Source: Streptomyces lasiicapitis (GTDB taxonomy: Bacteria > Actinomycetota > Actinomycetes > Streptomycetales > Streptomycetaceae). From it: 64,000 nt of DNA. The position numbers were made by a program, and so were the translations under genes. The notes under the pieces are model-generated. The model was not told the origin of the DNA and did no database searches. It was given only the letters and a program-made list of their open reading frames with translations. Location: the NCBI RefSeq assembly GCF_014646335.1, contig NZ_BMNG01000018.1, positions 161,687-225,686 of the forward strand, given 5' to 3'. This document shows, piece by piece, positions 41,744 through 50,668 of the stretch (the first letter of the stretch is position 1; every line of letters begins with the position of its first letter).

Positions 41744-42007
41744 ATGACCGAGCTGGTTCAGGAACTGCTGGTCGAGGACGCGGACGAGGAACTCGGCTGG
41801 CAGGAGCGCGCACTGTGCGCCCAGACCGACCCCGAGTCCTTCTTCCCCGAGAAGGGCGGCTCCACGCGCGAGGCCAAGAAGGTCTGCCTCGCCTGCGAGG
41901 TCCGCTCCGAATGCCTTGAGTACGCGCTTGCGAACGACGAACGCTTCGGCATCTGGGGCGGCCTGTCGGAGCGTGAACGGCGCCGCTTGAAGAAGGCCGC
42001 CGTCTGA
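41744..42007 (+). CDS. whiB: WhiB, iron-sulfur sporulation regulator
   Basis: An 87-residue Wbl protein. Four cysteines ligate a [4Fe-4S] cluster: Cys25, Cys48, Cys51 and Cys57 (LCAQTD; KKVCLACEVRSECLEYA). The GIWGG turn and a basic tail (ERERRRLKKAAV) follow. The length and the acidic N-terminus TELVQELLVEDADEE match WhiB itself rather than other Wbl paralogues. WhiB works with WhiA to stop aerial growth and start sporulation septation. GAGGGG precedes the ATG. It sits beside fbiA and the large glycosyltransferase, as whiB2 does beside fbiA in mycobacteria. Confidence 0.95.
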   Translation: MTELVQELLVEDADEELGWQERALCAQTDPESFFPEKGGSTREAKKVCLACEVRSECLEYALANDERFGIWGGLSERERRRLKKAAV

Positions 42008-42067
42008 GCCCCGGCCGGCCCGTCAAACGGCACACACGGCACACACCCCCCTTAACACTGCGCAACG

Positions 42068-42110
42068 AACAGCCCGTCGCCCAAGGGTTATCCACAGGCG
42101 GCGGGCTGTT
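42068..42110 (+). terminator. whiB terminator with a DnaA-box sequence in its loop
   Basis: Arms 42068-42081 and 42097-42110 pair over 14 bp with one G-T wobble; the 15-nt loop contains TTATCCACA (42088-42096). It begins 61 bp after the whiB stop. Confidence 0.8.
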
Positions 42111-42212
42111 GTGGTGCCAGCCGTTAGTGTGGGGCCCCGTCCGAGATGCCACAGCGTCCCCAGGGGGGCGCGGGCGTCCACCGCAGTCCAGCGAACCGGG
42201 GCCCGTACCTCG

Positions 42213-45200
42213 ATGTCCGTGCACAGCCACCAGGCAGGCCACGAAGGCGCTGCCGCCGGGTTCGATCCGTCCCGCGCGGCCGGGTTCGACCCGGCAAGCC
42301 CACCCGAGTTCCCGCGGCATGTCGTGACCGCCGTGCTCGTCTCCCACGACGGTGCCCGCTGGCTGCCCGACGCCGTCGCGGGGCTGCTCGGCCAGGACCG
42401 CCCCGTACAGAACGCGGTCGCCGCCGACACCGGCAGCGCCGACGACTCCGCCCGGCTGCTCACCGAGGCCCTCGGCCCCGACCGCGTGCTGCACCTGGCC
42501 CGCCGCTCCGGCTTCGGCACCGCCGTCGAGGAGGCCGTCCGCACGGCGGCCGTGCTCACCCCCGAGGACCTGCCCTACCTCAAGCGCCCCAGCGGCTGGG
42601 ACCCCGTGAGCCGCACCTGGCGCGACGAGACGTACGACATGCCGGAGCTCCCGCACGGCGAGCCCGAGCAGTGGCTGTGGCTCCTGCACGACGACTGCGC
42701 GCCCGAGCCCGGCGCCCTCGCCGAACTGCTGCGCGCCGTCGAGACGGAGCGCGAGGCGGGCAACGAGGTCGCGATCGTCGGCCCCAAGCTCCGCGGGTGG
42801 TACGACCGCAGGCAGCTCCTCGAAGTCGGCACCTCCATCGCCCACTCCGGACGCCGCTGGACCGGCCTCGACCGCCGTGAGCAGGACCAGGGCCAGCACG
42901 ACCACGTGCGGCCCGTCCTGTGCGTGTCCACCGCGGGCATGCTGATCCGGCGCGAGGTCTTCGAGCGGCTCGGCGGCTTCGACCGGCGCCTGCCCCTGAT
43001 GCGTGACGACGTCGACCTGTGCTGGCGCGCGCACGCGGCCGGACACCGCGTCCTGGTCGCCCCGGACGCCGTCGTGCGGCACGCCGAGGCGTCCTCGCGC
43101 GAGCGCCGCACCGTCGACTGCGTGGGCCGCACGGCCACCTCGCCGCACCGCGTGGACAAGGCGGGCGCGGCCTACACCCTCCTCGTCAACTCCCGCACGG
43201 CCGTGCTGCCCTGGGTCTTCGTGCGGCTCGTCCTCGGCACGGTCCTGCGTACGCTCGCCTACCTCGTCGGCAAGGCCCCCGGACAGGCCCTCGACGAAGT
43301 CGCCGGTCTCTTCGGTACGTTGCTGCGGCCCGAGCGGATCCTCGCGGGCCGCAAGAGGCGCGGCAGGCCCGTCGTCGACGCGGGCGAGATGCGGCCGCTG
43401 TTCCCGCCGCCCGGCGCCACGGTGCGCGCCACCGTCGAACAGGTCGCGAGCAACCTCGTCGGCCGCTCCGACCCCGAGGTCTCCGCGGCCGGACGGCACG
43501 GCGTCGTCGAGTCGGGACCGGGCGGCGACGACGCCGACTTCCTGGAGATCGAGCAGTTCGCCCGCCTCAAGCGCGTCGCCCGCAAGCCCGGACCGGTGCT
43601 CTTCGTAGTGCTGCTGTTCGCCTCCCTGATCGCCTGCAGGGCGCTGCTCGGCGGTGGCGCCCTCGCGGGCGGGGCGCTGCTGCCCGCGCCCGCCGACGCC
43701 TCCGGGCTCTGGTCGCGCTATCTCGACGGCTGGCATCCCGTGGGCATCGGCGGCACCGAGGCGGCGCCTCCGTACCTGGCGATCCTCGGCTTCCTGTCGT
43801 CCCTGCTGTTCGGCTCCACCGGGCTCGCCGTCACCGTGCTGCTCGTCGGCGCGGTGCCGCTCGCGGGCTTCGCCGCGTACTTCGCGTCCCGGCCGCTCGT
43901 CGCGTCGCGCCTGCTGCGCGCGTGGGCGTCGGTCGCGTACGCCTTCCTGCCCGCCGCCACGGGCGCGCTCGCGGGCGGGCGCGTCGGCACCGCCGTCCTC
44001 GCGATCCTGCTGCCGCTCATCGCGCGCGCGGGCGTCTCGGCGAGCGGCCTGGCCGCTGCGGACGGCGCGCGCGGAAGCTGGCGCGCCACGTGGGCGTACG
44101 CGTTGCTGCTGACGGTCACGACGGCCTTCACGCCGATCGTGTGGCCCATCGCGCTCGTGCTCGGCCTCGCGCTGCTCGCGGTGCGCCGCGGCGACATCAC
44201 CGCGTACGGGCTGCGCTTCCTCGCGGCACTCGGCACACCGCTGCTGCTCCTGGCGCCGTGGTCGCTCTCGCTGCTGCCGTTCGGCTTCTTCAAGGAGGCC
44301 GGTCTCGAGTACGGCACGGGGGCCGCGTCGGCCCTCGACCTGCTCGGTGCCAGCCCCGGCGGGCCCGGCACGGTCAGCGGGCTGCTGCTCATCGGCATCG
44401 TCCTCGCGGCCCTCGGCGCGCTCCTGCGCGGCGAGCGGCAGGCCGCGGTCCGCACCGCCTGGGCCGTCGCCCTCGTGGCGCTGGTCTTCGCGGCCCTGTC
44501 GAACGGCTCGGCGTGGGCGGGCCCGGCCACGCTCGCGTACGGCATCGCGCTCCTGTCCGCCGCCGCGCTCGGCGCCGACGGGGCACGCGCGCGTGTCGCC
44601 GAACAGAGCTTCGGCTGGCGCCAGCCGGTGGCCGCGCTGATCGCGTTCACCGCGGCCGCGGGCCCGCTGCTGGCCGCCGCCGGGTGGATGATCGGCGGCG
44701 CCGACGGGCCCGTGGAGCGGCGCGACCCGGTGCAGGTGCCCGCGTTCGTCGCCGAGGAGAGCGGCACCCAGGACCAGGCCCGCACGCTCGTCCTGGACAG
44801 CGCATCGGCCGCCGAGGTGTCGTACACGCTCGTCCGCGGCGCGGGCGCCCGCCTAGGAGACGCCGAACTCGCCGCGGCGGACGGCACGGACGGACGGCTC
44901 GACCGGATCGTGGCCCGGCTCCTCGCGGGCTCCGGCGCCGACCAGGCCGACCAGCTCGGCGGCTACGCGGTGCGCTACGTCCTCGTACGCGACGGAGCCC
45001 CCCGCCAACTGAGCCGCACCCTGGACGCGACCCCCGGCCTGACCCGGCTCAGCCAGGAGGACGGCAGCGCCCTGTGGCGCGTGGACCGGCAGGTCGCGCG
45101 CGCGGCCGTGGTCCCGAAGACCGGCGACCCCGAGCCGGTCGCCGCGGGCCCGGTCGAGCTGCACACGAAGATCGCGGACGGCCAGGAGGGCCGCGTCCTG

Positions 45201-45938
45201 CGCCTGGCCGACTCGGCCGACCCGGGCTGGACGGCCACCCTGGACGGCCACGCGCTGACCCGCACCACCGTGGACGGCTGGGCGCAGGGCTTCGAACTGC
45301 CCGCGTCCGGCGGGCGCCTCGACGTCACGTACGAGTCGCCGGCGGCCCACACGGCCTGGCTGTGGACGCAGGGCGCGCTCGCCGTGGTCCTCGTCGTCCT
45401 CGCGCTGCCGGGCCGGCGCCGCGACGTCGACGACGACCTGCCCGAGGAGCCCGTGGTGCCCGCACAGCCGGTCACCGGCGAGGGCCGCAGGGCCCGCAGG
45501 CTGCGCGCGCAGAGCGAACAGGCCGGGGAGGACGGCCGGGCGGCCGCACCGGACGAGGAGGGCCTGGGCGCCGTCCCGGCCCAGGCGCCCGCGTACGACG
45601 AGTGGCAGACCCCCGCCCCGGCGGGCGGCGCCGACTACGGCACGTACGGCGGCGAACAGCCCTACCAGGGCGGCCAGTACGGCTCCTACGAGCAGCCGTA
45701 CCAGGCCGATCCGTACCAGGCGGGCGCTCCCCAGAGCGGTCAGTACGACCCGTACGCCTACGGAGGGGCGTACGGCGGCGAGCAGCAGGGCTACGGGCAG
45801 ACGTACGACCCGACGGACCCCGCCTACGCCCAGCAGGACGCCGCGTCCTACACCCAGCAGCCCCAGCAGCCCCCGCCGATGCCGCGGCAGCCTCCGCCCG
45901 GTACCGACAGTGAGCGCCCCGACGGGAGCCAGCAGTGA
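42213..45938 (+). CDS. Large membrane glycosyltransferase, family 2, with disordered C-terminus
   Basis: A 1241-residue protein. Residues about 25-320 form a GT2 domain (VTAVLVSHDGARWLPDAV; DDCAPEPGALAE; LIRREVFERLGGFDRRLPLM; DDVDLCWRAHAAGHR). A multi-helix membrane domain spans roughly 460-860, with many Leu/Ala-rich segments, followed by an exported beta domain (about 860-1040), a last helix (WLWTQGALAVVLVVLALPG) and about 170 disordered residues rich in Tyr, Gly, Gln and Pro. The likely role is transfer of a sugar to a lipid-linked or exported polymer. ATG 42213 is chosen; GTG codons upstream (42111, 42129) are in frame. It overlaps the DUF5719 gene by 4 bp. Confidence 0.85.
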   Translation: MSVHSHQAGHEGAAAGFDPSRAAGFDPASPPEFPRHVVTAVLVSHDGARWLPDAVAGLLGQDRPVQNAVAADTGSADDSARLLTEALGPDRVLHLARRSGFGTAVEEAVRTAAVLTPEDLPYLKRPSGWDPVSRTWRDETYDMPELPHGEPEQWLWLLHDDCAPEPGALAELLRAVETEREAGNEVAIVGPKLRGWYDRRQLLEVGTSIAHSGRRWTGLDRREQDQGQHDHVRPVLCVSTAGMLIRREVFERLGGFDRRLPLMRDDVDLCWRAHAAGHRVLVAPDAVVRHAEASSRERRTVDCVGRTATSPHRVDKAGAAYTLLVNSRTAVLPWVFVRLVLGTVLRTLAYLVGKAPGQALDEVAGLFGTLLRPERILAGRKRRGRPVVDAGEMRPLFPPPGATVRATVEQVASNLVGRSDPEVSAAGRHGVVESGPGGDDADFLEIEQFARLKRVARKPGPVLFVVLLFASLIACRALLGGGALAGGALLPAPADASGLWSRYLDGWHPVGIGGTEAAPPYLAILGFLSSLLFGSTGLAVTVLLVGAVPLAGFAAYFASRPLVASRLLRAWASVAYAFLPAATGALAGGRVGTAVLAILLPLIARAGVSASGLAAADGARGSWRATWAYALLLTVTTAFTPIVWPIALVLGLALLAVRRGDITAYGLRFLAALGTPLLLLAPWSLSLLPFGFFKEAGLEYGTGAASALDLLGASPGGPGTVSGLLLIGIVLAALGALLRGERQAAVRTAWAVALVALVFAALSNGSAWAGPATLAYGIALLSAAALGADGARARVAEQSFGWRQPVAALIAFTAAAGPLLAAAGWMIGGADGPVERRDPVQVPAFVAEESGTQDQARTLVLDSASAAEVSYTLVRGAGARLGDAELAAADGTDGRLDRIVARLLAGSGADQADQLGGYAVRYVLVRDGAPRQLSRTLDATPGLTRLSQEDGSALWRVDRQVARAAVVPKTGDPEPVAAGPVELHTKIADGQEGRVLRLADSADPGWTATLDGHALTRTTVDGWAQGFELPASGGRLDVTYESPAAHTAWLWTQGALAVVLVVLALPGRRRDVDDDLPEEPVVPAQPVTGEGRRARRLRAQSEQAGEDGRAAAPDEEGLGAVPAQAPAYDEWQTPAPAGGADYGTYGGEQPYQGGQYGSYEQPYQADPYQAGAPQSGQYDPYAYGGAYGGEQQGYGQTYDPTDPAYAQQDAASYTQQPQQPPPMPRQPPPGTDSERPDGSQQ

Positions 45939-47428
45939 ACCGCACCACCGTGTCCCTGATCGCCGTCGCGGCCGCCCTGGCCGCCGTCACCGGCTTCGCC
46001 TCGGTCAACGCCCCCGACGGCGACGACGACGGCGCGAAGGCGGCGAAGCGGCTGCCCGTGGAGCGCACCAGCCTGCTGTGCCCGGAGCCCAGCACCTCCG
46101 ACCTCGCCGAGACGAGCTACACGGCGTTCACGCCCTCCTCGGGCGGCGCCGGGAGCGGCGGCAAGGCCGAGCTGCTGCCCGCGCCCAAGGAGCTGACGGA
46201 CGCGCCCCAGGGCGGCAAGGGCAAGCACAAGGACACCAAGCCGTTCCTGTCCCAGAAGGCACCGGGCAAGCCCGTGACCGGGGAGGAGTCGGGTGCCGAG
46301 GCGCCCGCGCTCGTCGGCAGGGCGGACGGCACCCTCGCGCCCGGCTGGACCGTCCAGCAGACCACCACGGTCAGCGCGGGCTCCGGGCGCGGCGTCCAGG
46401 GCGCCAACTGCGTCGCCCCGGACACCGAGTTCTGGTTCCCGGGCGCCAGCACCGCCAAGGGCCGCAGCGACTACATCCACCTGACCAACCCGGACGACTC
46501 GGCGGCCGTCGTGGACGTCGAGCTGTACGGCCCCGACGGCGGCATCAAGGCCGACGTCGGCCAGTCCATCCAGATCCAGCCGCACTCCAGCGTCCCCGTG
46601 CTGCTGTCCACGCTCACCGGCAAGCCGCACACCAACCTCGCGATGCACGTCGTCGCCCGCAGCGGGCGCGTGGCCGCCGCCGTGCACTCCTCGGACGACA
46701 AGCTCGGCGGCGACTGGCTGCCCGCGTCCACCGATCCCGCCCCCAGCTTGGTCCTGCCCGGCATTCCCGAGGACGCCACGTCGGTCCGTCTGGTCGCCTT
46801 CGCACCCGGCGCCGACGACGCCGACCTGAAGGTCCGGCTCGCCTCGCCCACGGGCCCCATCACCCCGGCCGGCCACGAGACGCTGCACGTCAAGGCCGGC
46901 ATGACGGCCGCCATCGACCTCGGCGACGTCACCAAGGGCGAGGCGGGCTCACTGCTCCTGACTCCTACGGAGAAGGCGGTTCCCGTCGTGGCCGCACTGC
47001 GCGTCACGCGAGGCAAGGGCGACAAGCAGGAGACGGCGTTCATCCCGGCGACCGCCCCGGTGGGCGACCGCGCCACCGCCGCCGACAACCGCGCGAAGGG
47101 CTCCACGCTCTCCCTGGTGGCCCCCGGGAAGACGGCCCGCGTCAAGGTCACCGCGTCCCCCGGCGCGGAGGCGGGGGACCCCGTCACGAAGACGTACACG
47201 GTCAAGGGCGGCACGACGCTCTCCGTGGCCCCACCGGTCCCCTCCGGCCTCAAGGGCCCCTACGCCCTCACCGTGGAACCCGAGTCGGGCGGCCCGGTGC
47301 ACGCGGCCCGCACCCTGGAACTCCCCGAGAACGGCATCCCCATGTTCACGATCCAGACGCTGCCGGACGACAGGGGGACGGTTTCGGTGCCGGAGGCGGA
47401 GCAGGACTTGGAGGTCCTGCAGAAGTAG
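45935..47428 (+). CDS. Secreted DUF5719-family protein
   Basis: A 497-residue exported or lipid-bilayer-tethered protein. The N-terminus NRTTVSLIAVAAALAAVTGFA is a signal/anchor segment. The rest is repeated beta-sandwich-like strands (SDYIHLTNPDDSAAVVDVELYGPDGG; TNLAMHVVARSGRVAAAVHSS), with two cysteines (LLCPEP, GANCVAP). No enzymatic motif is seen. The GTG overlaps the stop of the giant glycosyltransferase (GTGA), so the two proteins are made together and probably act as a complex, perhaps as an extracytoplasmic subunit. The family name is from memory. Confidence 0.8.
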   Translation: MNRTTVSLIAVAAALAAVTGFASVNAPDGDDDGAKAAKRLPVERTSLLCPEPSTSDLAETSYTAFTPSSGGAGSGGKAELLPAPKELTDAPQGGKGKHKDTKPFLSQKAPGKPVTGEESGAEAPALVGRADGTLAPGWTVQQTTTVSAGSGRGVQGANCVAPDTEFWFPGASTAKGRSDYIHLTNPDDSAAVVDVELYGPDGGIKADVGQSIQIQPHSSVPVLLSTLTGKPHTNLAMHVVARSGRVAAAVHSSDDKLGGDWLPASTDPAPSLVLPGIPEDATSVRLVAFAPGADDADLKVRLASPTGPITPAGHETLHVKAGMTAAIDLGDVTKGEAGSLLLTPTEKAVPVVAALRVTRGKGDKQETAFIPATAPVGDRATAADNRAKGSTLSLVAPGKTARVKVTASPGAEAGDPVTKTYTVKGGTTLSVAPPVPSGLKGPYALTVEPESGGPVHAARTLELPENGIPMFTIQTLPDDRGTVSVPEAEQDLEVLQK

Positions 47429-47456
47429 ACGGTGACGGCCTGTTCCGGCGACGTTC

Positions 47457-47484
47457 CAGCCCGTCCGGCGTTTGAGGACGAGGC
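47457..47484. repeat. Interspersed intergenic element, family B, copy 1
   Basis: A 28-nt block beginning CAGCCCGTCCGGCG and ending GACGAGGC, identical to 47552-47579, in the gap between convergent genes. Common in Streptomyces genomes. Confidence 0.88.
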
Positions 47485-47551
47485 GCGGAGCGGCGATTCG
47501 GCGGGGGTCTGTCCCACCCACCCCGGACCTTCACCCCGCCCCGGCTCTTTT

Positions 47552-47619
47552 CAGCCCGTCCGGCGTTTGAGGACGAGGCCGTTCAGGCCGATACGGGGGT
47601 CCGGGGGCGGAGCCCCCGG
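47552..47619. repeat. Interspersed intergenic element, family B, copy 2 with hairpin
   Basis: The same 28-nt block (47552-47579) followed by a CCGGGGGC/GCCCCCGG hairpin (47601-47608, 47612-47619; GGA loop) and TTT. This hairpin could terminate both the DUF5719 gene and the opposing gene. Confidence 0.88.
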
Positions 47620-47661
47620 TTTCGGGAAGGGGCGGGATTGGGGAAAGCCCCGCAGGGCCCC

Positions 47662-48129
47662 CTACTCCTCCCCGTACCGCGGATCCACAGACTCCGGCGA
47701 AAGCCCGAGCAACTCCGCAACCTGCTCCACGACCACTTCGTGGACGAGCGCGGCCCGCTCATCCCGCCCCTTGGTGCGGATCTCGACCGGCCGCCGGTAG
47801 ATGACGACACGCGCGGGCCGCCCCTCGGAGGCACTGATCGTCCCCCCGAGCGGCACAGTCCCGGCCCCCCAGTCGTCGTCCGTACCGCCCTCACCGACCC
47901 CACCGGAAGTGGGCGGAACGTCGAGCACGAGAAAGTCGATCTCGGTGAGCTGCGGCCAGCGCCGCTCAAGCCGCTCCACGGAGTCCTGCACGAGGTCGGT
48001 GAAGGCCTCCGCGCGGCTGGCGGAGAGCGGCACCTGCGGAGGCGCCACAGGGCCACGCATGCCCCTGCCGTGGCGGTCGCGGCGGCGGGGCCTCGGATCG
48101 GTGGAGCGGGGCTGTACGGGGTCGTCCAT
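47662..48129 (-). CDS. Metallopeptidase-family protein lacking the HExxH histidine
   Basis: A 155-residue cytoplasmic protein of the minimal zincin family (DUF1025-like). Family features are EAFTDLVQDSVERL, IDFLVLDVP and RVVIYRRPVEIRTK. Where active members have HExxH followed by a Gly, this protein reads VHEVVVEQVAELLG: the first His-Glu is kept but the second His is Val, so zinc binding in the normal way is unlikely. The ATG at 48129 gives the family length; upstream in-frame sequence looks non-coding. It is divergent from DUF3499, an arrangement I recall as conserved in actinobacteria. Confidence 0.82.
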   Translation of the reverse strand: MDDPVQPRSTDPRPRRRDRHGRGMRGPVAPPQVPLSASRAEAFTDLVQDSVERLERRWPQLTEIDFLVLDVPPTSGGVGEGGTDDDWGAGTVPLGGTISASEGRPARVVIYRRPVEIRTKGRDERAALVHEVVVEQVAELLGLSPESVDPRYGEE

Positions 48130-48439
48130 CACTGGGGAAGCGTAGTCCTCGAGATCGCCCTTTCCGCACGGAGCACGGCATGTCGCTTCCTGACCATTCC
48201 AGCCAAGCTTGGGCTCGATTGCGCGTCTCTCCGGGACCGCCGATCTCGCGACGATTGGCCGGATTTGTACCGAGTGGTGACCGCGTTCAACACCACCGAC
48301 CCCCCTGGTCCCACGCGTCACCGCAGGTCAGCGCCGCGCTCACGGACGGCTCCGCGCGTGGGATCACGGCACGACACGGGGGAGTGACCTCGGGGAGAGT
48401 CGTCGCGGCCCGCTCAAGAGTGCGGTACCGTCCAACGTC
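48130..48439. other. 310-bp divergent intergenic region
   Basis: Holds the promoters of the pseudo-metallopeptidase (-) and DUF3499 (+). TACCGT at 48426-48431, eight bases before the DUF3499 GTG, is a likely -10. No other motif or gene was seen. Confidence 0.5.
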
Positions 48440-48817
48440 GTGAGCCCTGTACGTCGCTGTTCGCGCACCGCTTGCGGCCGTCCCGCCGTCGCGACGCTGA
48501 CGTACGTCTACGCCGACTCGACCGCGGTCCTCGGCCCCCTCGCCACCTACGCCGAACCCCACTGCTACGACCTGTGCGCAGAGCACTCCGAGCGCCTCAC
48601 CGCCCCGCGCGGCTGGGAGGTCGTCCGCCTCGCCGACGGCTCGGGCCCGTCCCGCCCCAGCGGCGACGACCTGGAAGCGCTCGCCAACGCCGTGCGGGAG
48701 GCCGCACGGCCGCAGGAGCGGGCGGCGGAGGCCGGCGGGAGCGGGGCGCGGGGAGCGGACCCGATGGAGGTCGCGCGCCGCGGGCACCTGCGGGTGCTGC
48801 GCTCGCCGGAGTCCTGA
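48440..48817 (+). CDS. DUF3499 zinc-ribbon-like protein
   Basis: A 125-residue protein. Residues 1-55 contain four cysteines and a histidine in a ribbon-like pattern (RRCSRTACGRPA; EPHCYDLCAEHSERL), and the rest is Arg/Ala/Glu-rich and probably disordered. The function is unknown; conservation next to whiB, manB and related genes suggests a housekeeping role. The GTG at 48440 has no ribosome site and a -10-like TACCGT closely upstream, so the mRNA may be leaderless. Its stop is followed by degenerate tandem repeats. Confidence 0.82.
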   Translation: MSPVRRCSRTACGRPAVATLTYVYADSTAVLGPLATYAEPHCYDLCAEHSERLTAPRGWEVVRLADGSGPSRPSGDDLEALANAVREAARPQERAAEAGGSGARGADPMEVARRGHLRVLRSPES

Positions 48818-48822
48818 ACGAC

Positions 48823-48898
48823 GTCTCAGTAGAGGCCTGAAGTCTCCGTAGGCCTGAAGGCGCCTCCGTAGATGCCGAACGATGTCTCCGTAGAGACC
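48823..48898. repeat. Degenerate TCTCCGTAG repeats after DUF3499
   Basis: GTCTCAGTAG (48823), GTCTCCGTAG (48842), CCTCCGTAG (48863) and GTCTCCGTAG (48884), the first two each followed by GCCTGAA. The last copy forms a GTCTC/GAGAC hairpin (48884-48897). Spacing is 19-21 bp. Confidence 0.8.
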
Positions 48899-49051
48899 CG
48901 TTATTCACCCTTGAACAACCCGCCCCGCACGCCCCATTGACGGGCCGTTGGCGCGGACACGACCATTCCCCCAGTCGCGAGAGATCGCTTTCCGCATCGC
49001 GGAAGAGCTCTGTGCTGCCGCGTCACGGAACGGAACGTCCGGGGAGGCTTG

Positions 49052-50668
49052 GTGTACGTCCAGGAACTCGAACCCGTAGCCGACTCACTCGGCCTGTCCG
49101 CGCTGGTCGCCACCCTGCCCCTGCTCACCGTCCTCGTGCTCCTCGGCGCCGTCCGCATGAAGGCCCACCGCGCGGGGCTCATCGGCCTCGCGGTCGCCGC
49201 GGCCGTCGCCTGGCTCGCGTACGGCATGCCGCTCGGCCAGACCGCCTCCAGCGCCGCCCAGGGCGCCGTCTTCGGGCTCTTCCCCATCCTGTGGATCGTC
49301 GTCAACGCCCTGTGGGTGTACCGGATGACCGTCCGCACCCGGCACTTCGACATCCTGCGCCGCTCCTTCGGGCGCCTCTCCGACGACCCGCGCATCCAGG
49401 CACTCGTCGTCGCCTTCTGCTTCGGCGCGCTCCTGGAAGCGCTCGCGGGCTTCGGCGCGCCGGTCGCGATCTGCTCGGTGATGCTGGTCGCGCTCGGCTT
49501 CGACCCGGTGCGCGCGGCCGTCGTCGCCCTCGTCGCCAACACCGCGCCCGTGGCCTTCGGCGCCATGGGCACCCCCGTGGTGACGCTCGCCCAGGTCACC
49601 GGGATCCCGCTGGACACCGTCGCCACCGTCGTCGGCCGTCAGACACCGCTGCTCGCCCTCGTCGTACCGCTGCTCCTGGTCGTCCTCGTGGACGGCCGCC
49701 GCGGCCTGCGCGAGACCTGGATGCCCGCCGCGGCCTGCGGATTCGCCTTCGCCGCCGCGCAGTTCGCGGCCTCCAACTACGTCTCCGCGCAACTGGCCGA
49801 CATCGGTGCCGCGTTGGCGGGCGCGGGCGCGCTCGTCGCGGTGCCGGGCGCCCGCAAACCGGCCGCCGAGCCCGTCCGGGCCGCGGTCCTGACCGGCGTA
49901 CGCAGCGAAGACCTGGACCACGACGATCCGCGCGCGGACGTGCTGCGCGCCTACGCCCCGTACGCCCTCATCGTCGCGATCTTCTCGATCGCGCAGATCC
50001 CGCCCGTGAAGGACTTCCTCGCCGAGGCGACCCGCGCCTTCGACTGGCCCTTCCTGAACGTCGGCGACCCGGCGGGCGACCCCGTCGGCGGCAACGTCTT
50101 CTCGCTGCCGCTGGTGTCCACCGGCGGCACCCTCGTGCTGCTCGCGGGCGTCGGCACGGCGGCCGTTCTCGGTGTCCACGCGCGCGTGGCGGTGCGCGAG
50201 TGGGTGGCGACCGTGCGCGAACTGCGGTTCGCGATCCTCACCGTCACCAGCGTCCTGGCGCTCGCGTACGTCATGAATCTGTCCGGACAGGCCGCCACCA
50301 TCGGGCACTTCGTGGCCGACGCGGGAGCGGGCCTCGCCTTCCTGTCGCCGGTGCTCGGCTGGTTCGGCGTCGCCGTCACCGGCTCGGACACCTCCGCCAA
50401 CGCGCTGTTCGGCTCGCTCCAGGTGACGGCCGCCGAACAGTCGGGGCTCTCGCCCGAACTCCTCGCCGCCGCCAACAGTTCGGGCGGCGTCCTCGGCAAG
50501 ATGATCTCCCCGCAGAACCTGACGATCGCGTGCGCGGCCGTCGGCCTCGCGGGCAAGGAGGGCGACCTGCTGCGCAAGGTGCTGCCCTGGAGCCTCGGGC
50601 TGCTTCTGGTGATGTGTCTCATCGTGGTCGGCCAGAGCACGCCGGTGCTGGGTTGGATGCTGCCCTGA
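49052..50668 (+). CDS. L-lactate permease family transporter (LctP/LldP)
   Basis: A 538-residue protein with about 13 hydrophobic helices. Family landmarks are LLEALAGFGAPVAI, NTAPVAFGAMGTPVVTLA and the C-terminal TGSDTSANALFGSLQ with SGGVLGKMISPQNL. It imports lactate, and often glycolate, with protons. GGGGAGG at 49041-49047 favours the GTG at 49052 over the TTG at 49049. No lactate dehydrogenase or regulator is adjacent, so it is an isolated gene within the conserved block. CCCTGA repeats begin at its stop. Confidence 0.92.
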   Translation: MYVQELEPVADSLGLSALVATLPLLTVLVLLGAVRMKAHRAGLIGLAVAAAVAWLAYGMPLGQTASSAAQGAVFGLFPILWIVVNALWVYRMTVRTRHFDILRRSFGRLSDDPRIQALVVAFCFGALLEALAGFGAPVAICSVMLVALGFDPVRAAVVALVANTAPVAFGAMGTPVVTLAQVTGIPLDTVATVVGRQTPLLALVVPLLLVVLVDGRRGLRETWMPAAACGFAFAAAQFAASNYVSAQLADIGAALAGAGALVAVPGARKPAAEPVRAAVLTGVRSEDLDHDDPRADVLRAYAPYALIVAIFSIAQIPPVKDFLAEATRAFDWPFLNVGDPAGDPVGGNVFSLPLVSTGGTLVLLAGVGTAAVLGVHARVAVREWVATVRELRFAILTVTSVLALAYVMNLSGQAATIGHFVADAGAGLAFLSPVLGWFGVAVTGSDTSANALFGSLQVTAAEQSGLSPELLAAANSSGGVLGKMISPQNLTIACAAVGLAGKEGDLLRKVLPWSLGLLLVMCLIVVGQSTPVLGWMLP

